A DNA stretch of 64,000 bases from Henckelia pumila (Eukaryota; Streptophyta; Magnoliopsida; Lamiales; Gesneriaceae). Each line of letters opens with the position of its first letter. Position 1 is the stretch's first letter. Positions 20,870-31,896 of the stretch are shown here, one piece after another. The notes under the pieces are model-generated. The model ran no database searches. It saw only the letters and a list, made by a program, of their open reading frames with translations, and was not told the origin of the DNA. The position numbers and the translations under genes were made by a program. The DNA lies in assembly GCF_033568475.1 (NCBI RefSeq), contig NC_133123.1:150613753-150677752 (forward strand), read 5' to 3'.

Positions 20870-23590
20870 TATATATATATGCTATGATTATAAATTGAAT
20901 AATATAGTATTACTACATATTTTTCCTCTTTCTGAGTGGTGATTTGCAAACAATCATCGTACACACCTTAAACATGGATTGAAGCCAAGTCCATGAATAA
21001 ACTATCCATATATAGTCCATACAAATATAATCGCTTGTTCTCCGTGCCTTTGTGGTCCATATGCTCCCTCATCGTTGTATCGTTTTAAATATTTGAGTTG
21101 TGTGGTTGTATGGCTATTATCTTTATAAAATCTGAAGTTCCAAAAGTCATTGAACTTAAATTAATTAATCGTCGTTATCAATGGTGATGAAGACAAAGTT
21201 TACAGAAGGATGAGGGGAGGACTTGAACCCTCTGCTGGCTTCAAGAAGAATACAAAAACAAAGTCTAGTTGGCCAATAATTTCAAGGCAAAAGCCAAGAG
21301 AAAAACAAAGTTGTTTTGTGCTTTAGTTCTGCCTTTAAGGTTATGCTACAAGAAAATGTGTTAGAACACATCAACCAACAAGAAATCCAATGGAAATTGG
21401 CGAGCTTTCTTGAATCTAGTAGTATAAAAACTCATATGAAATTGTCTCACAATTCAATTATATAAAAAAAAGATTTGACCCACTCACTGAAAAAATCTTA
21501 CATTTTATGTCACAAATATGATTTTTCACTATAAATATAAACTTGATCAACCGTTCTAATATATATAGGAGACCTATTATTTTTGTTAAATGTGTAGTCG
21601 AAAAATAAATTCCACTTACAATATTTAATCGATACGAGAATGGAAGAAAATGTTTGAGACACATGTTTATATGATAATCTACCCTGTAAAATTTCACAGT
21701 TACAATATTAATCTTATCGTATACCTATAATATAAATCAAACTAACTACAAAATTAACTAAAATCTTATCGCAAATTTTTTTAACTAAAATCTAAAAAAA
21801 ATTAAAAGTAAAAAAAAAACTAGAGAGACAATAGTATTCACAAATTAATGGTGTTTTCCAGACTCCTGCTTTTTTTTTTCCTGTACTTCTATATTGTTAT
21901 CCACTGGTTGCATTGGAATGAGTTGTCACATAGACCGTTTGTCAAATTCTATGTAGTTGCAAAGGTAGTCCTAAATCGTACTCTTCGGACTGGTTAAAAA
22001 ATAATTTAAAAAATTAGATACTTCCCACAAATTATAATTTTGGTCTAATTACGATTAAATTTTGGTTAAAACAAGCCAAATAAATTTTTATTTAACCACG
22101 TTGATGGTATTTCACTTTTATTTTTCGAGTAAAACAAAACAAAAGGACAAGTATAACGCTTGGATAAATTCTTAATAAATAAATTAGAATAGGTCTTTTA
22201 TGTTAGACATCAATCTCTGTCATGAAAAATAATATTTTTTTATTAATCGAACATGTTGGATATTTTTTTTTCACAAAATTGATCTGTGAGACTATCATAT
22301 AAGTTTTTGTGGATAAATTATATTATTAACCATCATAACTTCTTTTCTTTTTTTTCTTTCTTTTTTTTTTTCCAAATGAGATTTTTTTTATGATTTCAGC
22401 TTTCAGATTGAAAATCCATCGTCGTCAAGAAATTATAACTTTTGATTTTACCATCAAAATATCTTTTTCAAATGTTAATTTATGGCCTCAAATTGTAATA
22501 AACATTTTAAAAAATTGCATTCCCTTGGCTTGCGGCGTATCAATATATATATGTGGGACTTGGATTGGATGAATAATACGAATATTTGTATGGTTGGCAA
22601 TAGAGGACTTATTCCTTGTTGATTCCTAGTTGGATTTATATGAATGAGTAAAATCTCATAAAAGATTCTGTGGAATTTACCTTATTATACAGAATCATTA
22701 AATATACACTATATTTAAATGAAACTTATGTATGGTATACATTGTTTTCTTTTTTGTTTTTTTTTTAGCTCGGAGAGTGGAAACCTGATAATTAAATATC
22801 TAAAAGAGATCTCGTGTTAAATTTAAGATTTTGGTATAAAAAACCTATACAAGATCATATGAAATATACATGATTTTTGTATTCAAATATATATTAATTA
22901 ATGACGGAATCATACCAAATGTAAGCGTGGATTTTACTCTCAACCAACATGCAATATTCCATTATTTGATTATTGAATCCAATTCCTTGCCATAAAATAC
23001 ACTATCAAAGAATAAATTAAATAAATAAATTGAAGACTATTTGAAATCAAAGAATTTATCAAATTTAGTGGGAGTTTTCCCCCCTCTCAAATTGCCTTTT
23101 TCTCATTCCTTTTGCCATTTGGAGATAAAGAGTGGCTTAACCTAACTACCTAAGAGATTTTTAAAAAAAAAAAAAAATGTTATTAGAACCATGAAAAGAA
23201 TGAACTGTGTTTCAACTCATTTATTCATTTCGTGCAGTTATTTGGGATCATTTTTGCATGAAAATGGTGAATAGTGGGTATCTTGAAATTTATTTCTCGA
23301 GTCCCAACTTAATAAAAACACATATTCGACCTATATGGCTTGTCTAAAGTGGTTCATCCAACTGATATAGTTTGCAGACGCTGTGTTAAGTCTGAGGATT
23401 TTTATTTCTTCGACACTAAAAACAAACATATAGTTTTTTGGATTACAAAATTATCTTAGATATAATTAAAATTAAAGTGTACTTAAGATAATTTTATAAT
23501 TTCAAAAGTAATATATAATCACATGTGTAAGATTGACAGTCTAAAGTAACTCCAGTAAAAATATGTGAATGGATTCATATTTTTCCACGC
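20870..23590. other. AT-rich intergenic DNA upstream of the glutamine synthetase gene
   Basis: No gene is recognisable. A short GATCTGTGAGAC motif at about 22280 recurs at about 42220 (ACAAAATTGATCTGTGAGAC in both) and is likely a fragment of a dispersed repeat. The rest is low complexity. Confidence 0.5.
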
Positions 23591-23602
23591 CTTACAAATG
23601 GC

Positions 23603-23609
23603 TATAAAA
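23603..23609 (+). promoter_or_regulatory. TATA box of the glutamine synthetase gene
   Basis: TATAAAA lies 92 bp upstream of the ATG at 23701, implying a 5' leader of roughly 60-70 nt. No other core element is obvious. Confidence 0.6.
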
Positions 23610-23700
23610 TGCTCATTCGTTCACATTTTAACGATACGAACCAACCCTTCATCACCTATTGGCCAATTCAAAGGGTGCTATTCCGTTTAGCAAAAGGAAA

Positions 23701-26667
23701 ATGTCTCTGCTCAACGATCTTATAAACTTGGACCTCTCCGAAATCACGAAAAAAACCATCTACGAGTATATATGGTCAGTTCTTTCAAGTTTTCCTTTCT
23801 ATTTCTCGATGTTTTGATGCTCAAGATTTGATTTTTACCAGCTTTGGGTTAGTGGGCTACGTTGCTTTCTTTTGTTTTCCCATGGGAAAATATGTCTATC
23901 GTTGGTTGTTTTATGTTCTTGCATGATGAGGTTGCCAAAAAGGTTGGAGCTTTGGTTTCTGGATAAAATGTTTTATGCCGCATGTTTTTACCATGTAGAC
24001 TGTAACCTTATAATTTGTGAACCTTATTGGGTACCTGTTGATTTGATGGCCTTGTTGTGTAACTTTGTCAAAGTGGTTATCTGTTACTTCGTTTTCGACG
24101 ACTTTTGAATGCCATAGATATATAGTTGATAGGATTACTTGGTGTATTTCCTAAGTAGATTGTAGAACTTATATTTTGGGGGTAAAAATTAATGAAATTT
24201 GAATTTTTCTTGTTTTTTGGGGAGTGAGGGATTGATCCCGCACCTCCTTGATTCACCGAGAAGTTTACGCTTTCTCATATGTATGTTTTGATCATTTATC
24301 AGGATTGATGGATTTGGGAAACTCAGAAGCAAGGCCAGGGTAAGTTTTTTCCTTACCACATATTAGTAAGTCAGAAAAAATCAAGTTCTCTGTGAAGTTA
24401 GTTTGATTGTTCATTTCTTGTGCTATGGATCAGACTCTGCCTGGTCCGGTTGCTGATGCTTCGAAGCTCCCGAAATGGAATTTCGACGGTTCAAGCACTG
24501 GTCAAGCGCCTGGCAAAGACAGTGAAGTTGTGATTTAGTAATGCTTCATTCAACTTAAGTCCTCCTCCACTATGATCAACCATTTTCTTGTTATATTCAT
24601 GTATTGAAAAGTGGTACTAGGGATATAAGTTATGGGAGAATTATCATATATATACAATAAAATGAGAAATTTTGGGTTGTTAGAACTTGTATAGTTGTAT
24701 TTTAATGGAAGATTTTGAACATTTTTTTCCAAATGAAGTGGAAACATGTTCTTGTTCTGCTTTTTTATGCAGCCCTCAAGCGATTTTCCCCGATCCTTTC
24801 AGGAGAGGAAGCCACTTGCTTGTAAGTCCTAACACGACAGCATGTAATTCTATTTATCCTTGCCAGTAAAACTGTAAAAGTTTGCTGAATATTTTTTTGT
24901 TCATTTTCCACAGGTCATGTGTGATACTTACACTCCATCTGGAGAACCTATTCCCACAAACAAGAGGCATCGAGCTGCTCAAATATTTAGCGATCCTAAG
25001 GTTGCTGCTGAGGTTCCCTGGTATGTTCTGATTCCTGTTTCTTTCACTTTTTTCAAGATTTTGTTTCTACAATGTTATCGAAACACTCTGATATCGAACA
25101 ATAAAGCCTATCAAGTATTTACATAGCAACATAGATAATAAATCATATCTTATATACTTACTCTGAATCCTACTAGGACTCGTGGGCTAGTTTCTCGAAG
25201 TTATGCTTGTTGTAACAGATTCCATCTTATCTACTCATATGCCTTATTTCCAACTAACCTAAATCTTAACGTAAATTCATCAAAATGCAGGTATGGTATC
25301 GAACAAGAATACACCTTGCTGCAGAAAGACGTGGTCTGGCCTTTGGGTTGGCCCGTGGGAGGGTTCCCCGGACCACAGGTACTTGAGAGTGACATTTTTT
25401 CCCCGATTCTTTATCATGTTGTAGCGTTTTCACTCTAGTCGTGATCTAGTTGTTTCTATTTACCGGACTCACAACTGAATTTTCGGCCATATCATTGTCT
25501 TCCCTTGTTGTTTTAGGGACCATACTATTGTGGGATTGGTGCTGATAAAGCATTTGGCCGTGATGTTGTAGATGCTCATTACAAAGCATGTCTCTATGCT
25601 GGCATTAACATTTCTGGAATAAATGGAGAAGTTATGCCAGGCCAGGTAAAAAAAAAAAACATCACAGTATCCAATAGTACATATCAAATATAATATTTTG
25701 GTGTTTCAATGTTGTTTGCGCCGTCAAATGTGCTCATACTTGTGCATCCATCGCTCAGTGGGAATTCCAAGTCGGTCCGTCGGTTGGTATCTCAGCAGGC
25801 GACGAAATATGGGTTGCTCGTTACATTCTTGAGGTATGCACTCTGCCCAAAGCATGGCTTTCTTGGATTCATTCTACATTTGGTCAGCTTCTATTGCACC
25901 ATTTTCACACATTCTTGAAATCTTGACAGAGGATTACTGAGTTAGCTGGAGTCGTCCTCTCGCTGGATCCCAAACCCATTCAGGTTAGCACTTTTGTGAT
26001 TTACCATATACATTGTATCAATCAAATCTGTGGTGATTTTCGCGGTAGCAATATTATCTTTTATGTGACAGGGTGACTGGAATGGTGCAGGGGCTCATAC
26101 AAATTACAGGTTCAGTTCTATCATTCGTTATGTTCTTTTATCTCAACTTCTGTAACCCTGTTATCCTAGTTAATATTCCCTTCATACTCCTCCCTAAGCA
26201 AAACGTATGAAAATTATTCAGTACAAAGACTATGAGAGAGGATGGAGGCTATGAAGTCATCAAGGACGCGATTCGCAAGCTCGGTTTAAGGCACAAGGAA
26301 CACATTGCTGCATATGGAGAAGGCAACGAACGTCGTCTTACAGGAAAGCACGAGACCGCCAGCATAGACAAATTCTCATGGGTACATCATATAGTTCATT
26401 TATAATTTATACCTTCTCAAGCTCAAAACTTGTTAACATGCTAAAAACTATGTTTTCTTTCTATACTTTGTCCTTGCTTGTTTGAGTTTCTTGAGGTTTC
26501 TTGCGTGTCTGCAGGGCGTGGCGAACCGTGGAGCATCAGTCAGGGTCGGAAGGGAGACCGAAAAGGAGGGAAAAGGTTACTTCGAGGATCGCAGGCCTGC
26601 CTCCAATATGGATCCATACGTTGTCACTTCTATGGTCGCGGAAACGACCATCCTATGGCAACCATAA
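23701..26667 (+). CDS. GLN1: Cytosolic glutamine synthetase (GS1), 12 exons, 355 aa
   Basis: The enzyme makes glutamine from glutamate, ammonium and ATP in the cytosol. Exons, all with GT/AG borders: 23701-23774, 24303-24339, 24434-24537, 24773-24821, 24914-25020, 25291-25378, 25517-25645, 25759-25833, 25930-25983, 26072-26109, 26222-26381, 26515-26667. They total 1068 nt in one frame. The protein starts [14 protein letters not shown] and has [63 protein letters not shown] and [14 protein letters not shown], the GS catalytic and ATP-binding signatures. It ends ILWQP. There is no N-terminal transit peptide or chloroplast C-terminal extension, so it is GS1, not GS2. It is one residue shorter than the usual 356, in the [10 protein letters not shown] segment. 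It looks intact. Confidence 0.96.
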
Positions 26668-27490
26668 GATGCTAGCTGAACCTTTGTCCAAAACCATTGG
26701 GTTTTCAGATGAAACAAACACCTTACTAGAACTATTCATATCTGTTTCCTCGGTTGTGTATTTGATTGTTTCCTGCTGCACTGTCCTTATTCTACTAATC
26801 CAGTAGCACAATCAATACTTGTGTGTGTTGCAAATTATCTGATCAGAATTGAATTGTTGTTGTTTATGGCATTAGTCTAATCAATAAATCAAAAAACTAG
26901 ATTCTTTTCTTATAGAATTTCAAATGTTTAGCAAACAATGTTGAAAAACGACAAAAATAAGAACGAAATTAAACTGTCCTTGAAGCACGGAGAAAGATAA
27001 CGAGGTACAATTTAATGTGAAAGACAAGATATTGATTGCTTTCTACCGGCTCATATGTTTGATCTAACTTATGCATCATTTTGTTATCTACATGGTTTCT
27101 GATTTATTATCTTCGTATATTTTATTATCTTACGTAACGATGAGTCCAATGAGATATTAAAGTATCGTCGAGTATTTCTATGTTCAATCTGATCCTAATC
27201 CGAGCTTAGAAATTTTCTTCCACTTGGGAGCAGTGGGCAATACAAGAAGATAGCATGCAATAATGTGATGCCAAAAGAGTTCCTATCATTTGATGTCACG
27301 ACCTCCATTATCGCAACTTTGGCATATGTTTAAAGAATTGGAATCTTGATCCTTTCACAAACACATAATGTGACATGACTCATATATTTTAACTAAAATT
27401 CTACCACATAACATGCTCCAAGGTCCCATCGTGTCCTAGCTAGTGGAACGCACACGGGAAAAAAGAAATTCTTGTTCCTTTTTATTATAT
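26668..27490. other. 3' flank of the glutamine synthetase gene and intergenic DNA
   Basis: This includes the likely 3' UTR (an AATAAA motif within TCAATAAATCAA near 26880) and then sequence without a recognisable feature. Confidence 0.5.
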
Positions 27491-27635
27491 TCTGGGAAAA
27501 CTGCTTTTTGGTGTATGTTTATTTCTTTGCGATTTTGATTTTTTATTTTGTTAAATTTTAGTTTTAGTCTTATTTCTTTCCTTTTTTTCAATTTTAGTCC
27601 TAGAGTTGCTTTGATGTGATAACACGTGGCGTTGA

Positions 27636-29187
27636 TGACCGGCTATTTCGGTATGAATAAATTCTACTGGCAAGCGAACCAGGTCAAATTATAATAAAGT
27701 GGACAAAAGTCCGGATGTCGAACCCACAGGGACTGTAAAAGTATGATTACCAAAATATATATATTTCTACCTAATCTAGACTCATCAAAAATAGCGATTT
27801 TAGATTTTAACTAATAATTAAAAATTGCAATTAAAATTAAATTAAGTAAAAACGGAGCTAAAAATTTTGGATTTAACTCAAATTTGGTAAAAGTTCGATC
27901 AAGGACTCACGTAGATACCAGACAATTCATGTAACAAGCAGTCAATCTAAAATATCAGACTTAATCTTAATTCACGGGAATTTTCCTAATTTGTTCGAAG
28001 GACTATTTCTAGAACAATCAAACCTATTCAAATATTGATGAACTAATCTTTCGTAATTCTAATCAAACTTGAATGCATGAATAACTGTGAAAATTCAGTT
28101 TACACCCAAACCGCATAATGAAACCGAATTCTATTTCTAGTCAGTTTTACACTATGTTGACTATCAAAGTGATCGAATTCGAGACCTCATCTGTCGACTT
28201 GGAATCGATTAACAAGCAAACAAATAACTGGCCAAAAAATTTGTAAGACAAATATAAATTCGATAATAAATAAAATCAAATCAAGTCTAAAAATCTCAAA
28301 TAAACAAACGAGTTTTATACATAAATTGTCTGGCCCAATCACGTAGCCTTGATCGAAAAAGAAAACTACTCAATAAATAAATTTATGATCAAACAAGGTT
28401 TTTAATCATGAAAAGTAAAAATAAAATAAAAGAAAGAATAAGAAATCTTCTCCCAAGCGTGTAGCCTATAGCCGCCTCTGAAAATCTGGAACTGGAACCC
28501 TTATTCTGATGCTAAAAAATATATTTATAGGTTCCAAATATTAAAAAGATAAAATCCTTCCCGAGCAAGAATTTTCCAAAAATAAAACTCTGGTCCCGCG
28601 GCTCGCTCGAGCGAGCATAGGGTCTCGCTCGAGCGAGCACTCTTCTGTCCCAAAAAATTAAAATCACGTCTCGCTCGCTCGAGCGAGCACCACCTCTCGC
28701 TCGAGCGAGCATTTTTCTGCCCGAAGAAAAACACAGCGCAGACTTCCTTGCGCGATTGCCCTTGCTCTTGCGCCAACCACAAGCCTCAAGCGCGATTGCG
28801 CTTCCAGCCGCTATTCCCATCCTTGTTTGCGCATCATCCAAGCGCTGAACTCAAGCCTTGATGCGCGATTGCTTTCCCTTGTGCTTGTTCGTTGTTCATC
28901 ATCTTTGTTCCTTCATTGTGTAGCAGCTTCGAGCTTCTTCTTCTTCTTGCAGCAGCCCATCTTGCAGCGTTCTTCACCAAAAGCGCATCATCTTCCTTCG
29001 CTGCTCATAGTCCTCTTTCGCACTTGCTCGAGAATCCGAGTTTTGTGTATTTTTCCTACAAAAATACCGAGGAGAGTGAAATACACACGCAAGCATAAAT
29101 AATAAATAAAATACACAAAGACACAAAGAATGAATGCAAATTAATCATAAAATCATCACAAAAATATGCATACAAAATGCACTATCA
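27636..29187 (-). mobile_element. Solo LTR of a Ty3/gypsy-type element (1552 bp)
   Basis: The insertion begins TGACCGGC and ends CACTATCA, with a perfect 5-bp duplication GTTGA (27631-27635 and 29188-29192). On the minus strand it starts TGATAGTGCATTTTGTATGC and ends ..AATAGCCGGTCA, preceded by GGGTTCGACATCCGGAC. I associate this terminal layout with long LTRs of plant gypsy (Tat/Athila-like) elements. There is no internal domain, so it is best read as a solo LTR. Open frames across 28512-28841 and 28827-29102 are incidental. Confidence 0.8.
28601..28710. repeat. Four copies of the palindrome CTCGCTCGAGCGAG
   Basis: GCTCGCTCGAGCGAGC or a near variant occurs at 28601-28616, 28624-28638, 28672-28688 and 28695-28710 within the solo LTR. 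Each copy is a perfect self-complementary hairpin rich in CpG. Confidence 0.9.
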
Positions 29188-29709
29188 GTTGACATGACAC
29201 ACGTCAGTACTTTCCATGAAAAATGACTGAAATAGCCAAGTATTGAAATATATAAAACTAAAACTTAAATTCGATAATATAGAGAACTAAAATTAAAAAA
29301 AAATAGATAGATAAGACCTTTAAATGCAGTTCTCCCTTGTGTTTTCTTGTTTGGTTTACAGGTTTTGTAATTTGATGCATATGAGGTTATGTTAGTTGTT
29401 TTTTCACTAGTATAATTTGTTCGAATTTTAGTAGGAAAATACATCTGACACGATTGAAAGTTTAAAATTAATCCATTCGAATGGAAAATAATATTTTTGT
29501 CCATATTAATTTGCTCACTTACAATTTTGGTAAGTTCATGTTACATAAAATGAGCTTCACCCCTGAATATTTCAATTTTTACGATATAGTCATTTTGTAT
29601 TTTAAAAGTGCTATGTGTCACTCTTCACATGACTGTAACATCGACTTCAAGTCCACGTCATGTCCGAAAAACAACCAAAATTACAGAAAAAACAAAGAAA
29701 TGATATTGC

Positions 29710-29987
29710 TGTTGAAAAATATATTATTATTATTATGTTGAATATTGAATATTGAATGTTGAATATTGAATATTGAGTTGTAAAATGTGGAAAATTAGTG
29801 TGTGATGATGTAGATGATGATGTTTTAATTTTTGGACTAATCTCAAATGTGGATCTATAAATATGTCTTCATTTGTGATGAAAAATACAATTGAGTTGAG
29901 AGAAAAATATTATAAAGTGTAGAGTTTGATATATTTTGAGTTTTGGAGTTTTTACTTTTTACCATAAATTTTTGCTTTTTCACAACA
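29710..29987 (+). repeat. 5' LTR (278 bp)
   Basis: It runs from TGTTGAAAAATAT to CACAACA. It holds a short tandem of TTGAATAT / TTGAATGT units near its start and a CTATAAATATG TATA-like motif. The sequence after it (CGTTATCAGCATGATC) would be the primer binding site, but it lacks the usual TGG start. Confidence 0.93.
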
Positions 29988-30799
29988 CGTTATCAGCATG
30001 ATCACTCGAAGGTTCTCTATAATTTCCGACGCTCCAAAATACAAGAAGAAGTCAAAAAATATTCAAAAAGTAAGAATTTTTATTTTACTGTTTATATATT
30101 TTTATTGTGTATATATTAATATATAATATCATGTTATTATCAGAAATGAAAAAAAAAATTAGTTTTTTAAAAAACTTGTTATAAATCCTGGGAGGATGTT
30201 AAGACGACATCCCACACTCTCAGTAAGGGATACGACAAGTATAAAAGCCTCTAAGGTTTTTAAACAATAACGTGATATGATATATATTTATTATGTATAT
30301 ATACTAACTATATCAATATATAATTTTATGTTATTATATAAGAGGTTGTCTAGGACACTGACCTTATAATAACGTGATATGATATATATTTTATTGCGTA
30401 TATTTAATTATGATTATCATTATATGCATCACATGATTATCACGAATTTTTATTCAACACATACTCGATTTTTTCTTACCCCAACAGTAACAAACGGCTA
30501 GTTTTTGCCCTATAAATATGTTCACTCAAACTCATTTTCAATCACACCAAATTCACTCTTTCTCTCATAATAATTTCTCCTCGATTTTTCGAAGATGAAG
30601 ATGATGACATTTCTAAGGCTATTTTTCATAACAATTATGATCATCATGCTCACGATTTTTGTACTCACCAACGATTTTCCACCACATAATTTTTCTCTAT
30701 TTGTACACGCACTTGTAATCTTCGTTCTTTCATTATTTTGTAATGTCATGTTAATGGAAATTAACTAATAAAATGCATTGTTATTTTTCTAGTACCACC

Positions 30800-31834
30800 A
30801 TGTCAAATTTGACAAAGATTGAATTCGTTGCGCTCGATATCACTGGAAAGAATTATATGACATGGACTCTCAATGTAGAGATGCATCTTGAGTCATTGGG
30901 TCTAAGTGATACCATCAAAGAAATTAATATATCAACCTCACAAGATAAAGCAAAGGCAATGATTTTCTTACGCCGGCATCTTGATAAAGGGTTGAAATGT
31001 GAGTATCTCACAGAAAAAGACTCAATGATTTTATGGAAATGGTTGAAAGAAAGATTTGAGCATATAAGGGAAGTGATACTTCCGACCGCCAGTGATGAAT
31101 AGAATACGTTGAGATTCCAAGACTTTAAAAAAGTCAGTGATTATAATTCTGCGATGTATCGAATAGTCTCGAAATTAAAATTCTGTGGACTTGAAGTCAC
31201 AGAGATGGAAATGCTTGAGAAAACATTTTCCACTTTTCACGCATCAAATATAACTCTACAGCAACAGTATAGAGTGCGTGGTTTTACGAGATATTCTGAA
31301 CTTATTGCTTGTCTTCTTGTGGCGGAAAAGAACAACGAATTGTTAATAAAAAATCATCAATCCCGACCCACTGGATCAACGGCATTTCCTGAAGCAAATG
31401 TCGTAATGAAAAATGAAAACCAAAATCAAAGGCATAGACCAGATTTTGGTCGTGGACGAGGTCGAGGAAGTGGGCGTGGGCGTAAAAATTATCGCGGTCG
31501 TGGTCGTGGCCGTGGATATGAAAATAATCGAGATAGTTATTTCAATAACTCATCTCAAAAGAACGTCACGAACCACCCACCAAAAAGGCAGCATGAAAAT
31601 ACGAGTGAAAATGAAAATCACTCAAAAAGATCTGAGAGTGTTTGTTATAGATGTGGCACTCCAGGACATTGGTCACATATTTGTCGAATCCCTGAGCACC
31701 TATGTAAGCTCTATAAAGAATCGACAAAGGAGAAAGGAAAAGAGACCAATTTTGTTGAAGATAGTGACCATTTAATTGGTTCAACTAGTTTCAATGCTGC
31801 AGATTTTTTGAATGATTTCGAAGACATTGATTAA
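30800..31834 (+). pseudogene. copia gag, one in-frame stop
   Basis: The frame starts MSNLTKIEFVALDITGKNY and has the UBN2-type capsid region, an Arg/Gly-rich stretch (GRGRGRGSGRGR, near 31449), one CCHC zinc knuckle (CYRCGTPGHWSHIC, 31643-31684) and an acidic tail. A TAG at 31100-31102 interrupts it where the flanking context suggests a Trp codon; the frame is unbroken on both sides. Gag would coat element RNA in cytoplasmic virus-like particles. The usual single gag-pol frame is also changed: pol lies in a different frame after the stop at 31834. Confidence 0.9.
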
Positions 31835-31896
31835 AAGATTAGTGGGACTAGATTGTAACAAATTTGTATTTTTCATGCATTCTTGTATTATAAAGC

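Larger units (their letters stand above)
27494..29336. mobile_element. Mutator-like MITE, family A copy 5, split by a solo LTR
   Basis: The left half (27494-27635: GGGAAAACTG end, TTTGCGATTTTG arm, ACACGTGGCGTTGA core) and right half (29193-29336: GACACACGTCAG core, arm, CAGTTCTCCC end) together make one family A MITE. It is interrupted by a 1552-bp insertion with a 5-bp duplication. Confidence 0.85.

Noticed and set aside
21205-21245. A box B-like GGTTCAAGTCC on the minus strand, suggesting a tRNA gene or SINE.
   Set aside because: No convincing box A at the right distance and no cloverleaf; too little to call.
23872-24108. A 78-residue open frame in the first glutamine synthetase intron.
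   Set aside because: It lies wholly within the intron defined by good GT/AG borders and has no domain.
28601-28710. A CRISPR-like array.
   Set aside because: Repeats are palindromes with very uneven spacing in a plant LTR; not CRISPR. No array is seen anywhere in the window.
28512-28841. Two overlapping Arg/Ser-rich frames in the solo LTR.
   Set aside because: They are produced by the repeated CTCGCTCGAGCGAG palindromes; no real protein features.
31413-31775. A 120-residue open frame overlapping copia gag in another frame.
   Set aside because: Its VEVGVG-type repeats are the Arg/Gly-rich gag stretch read out of frame.
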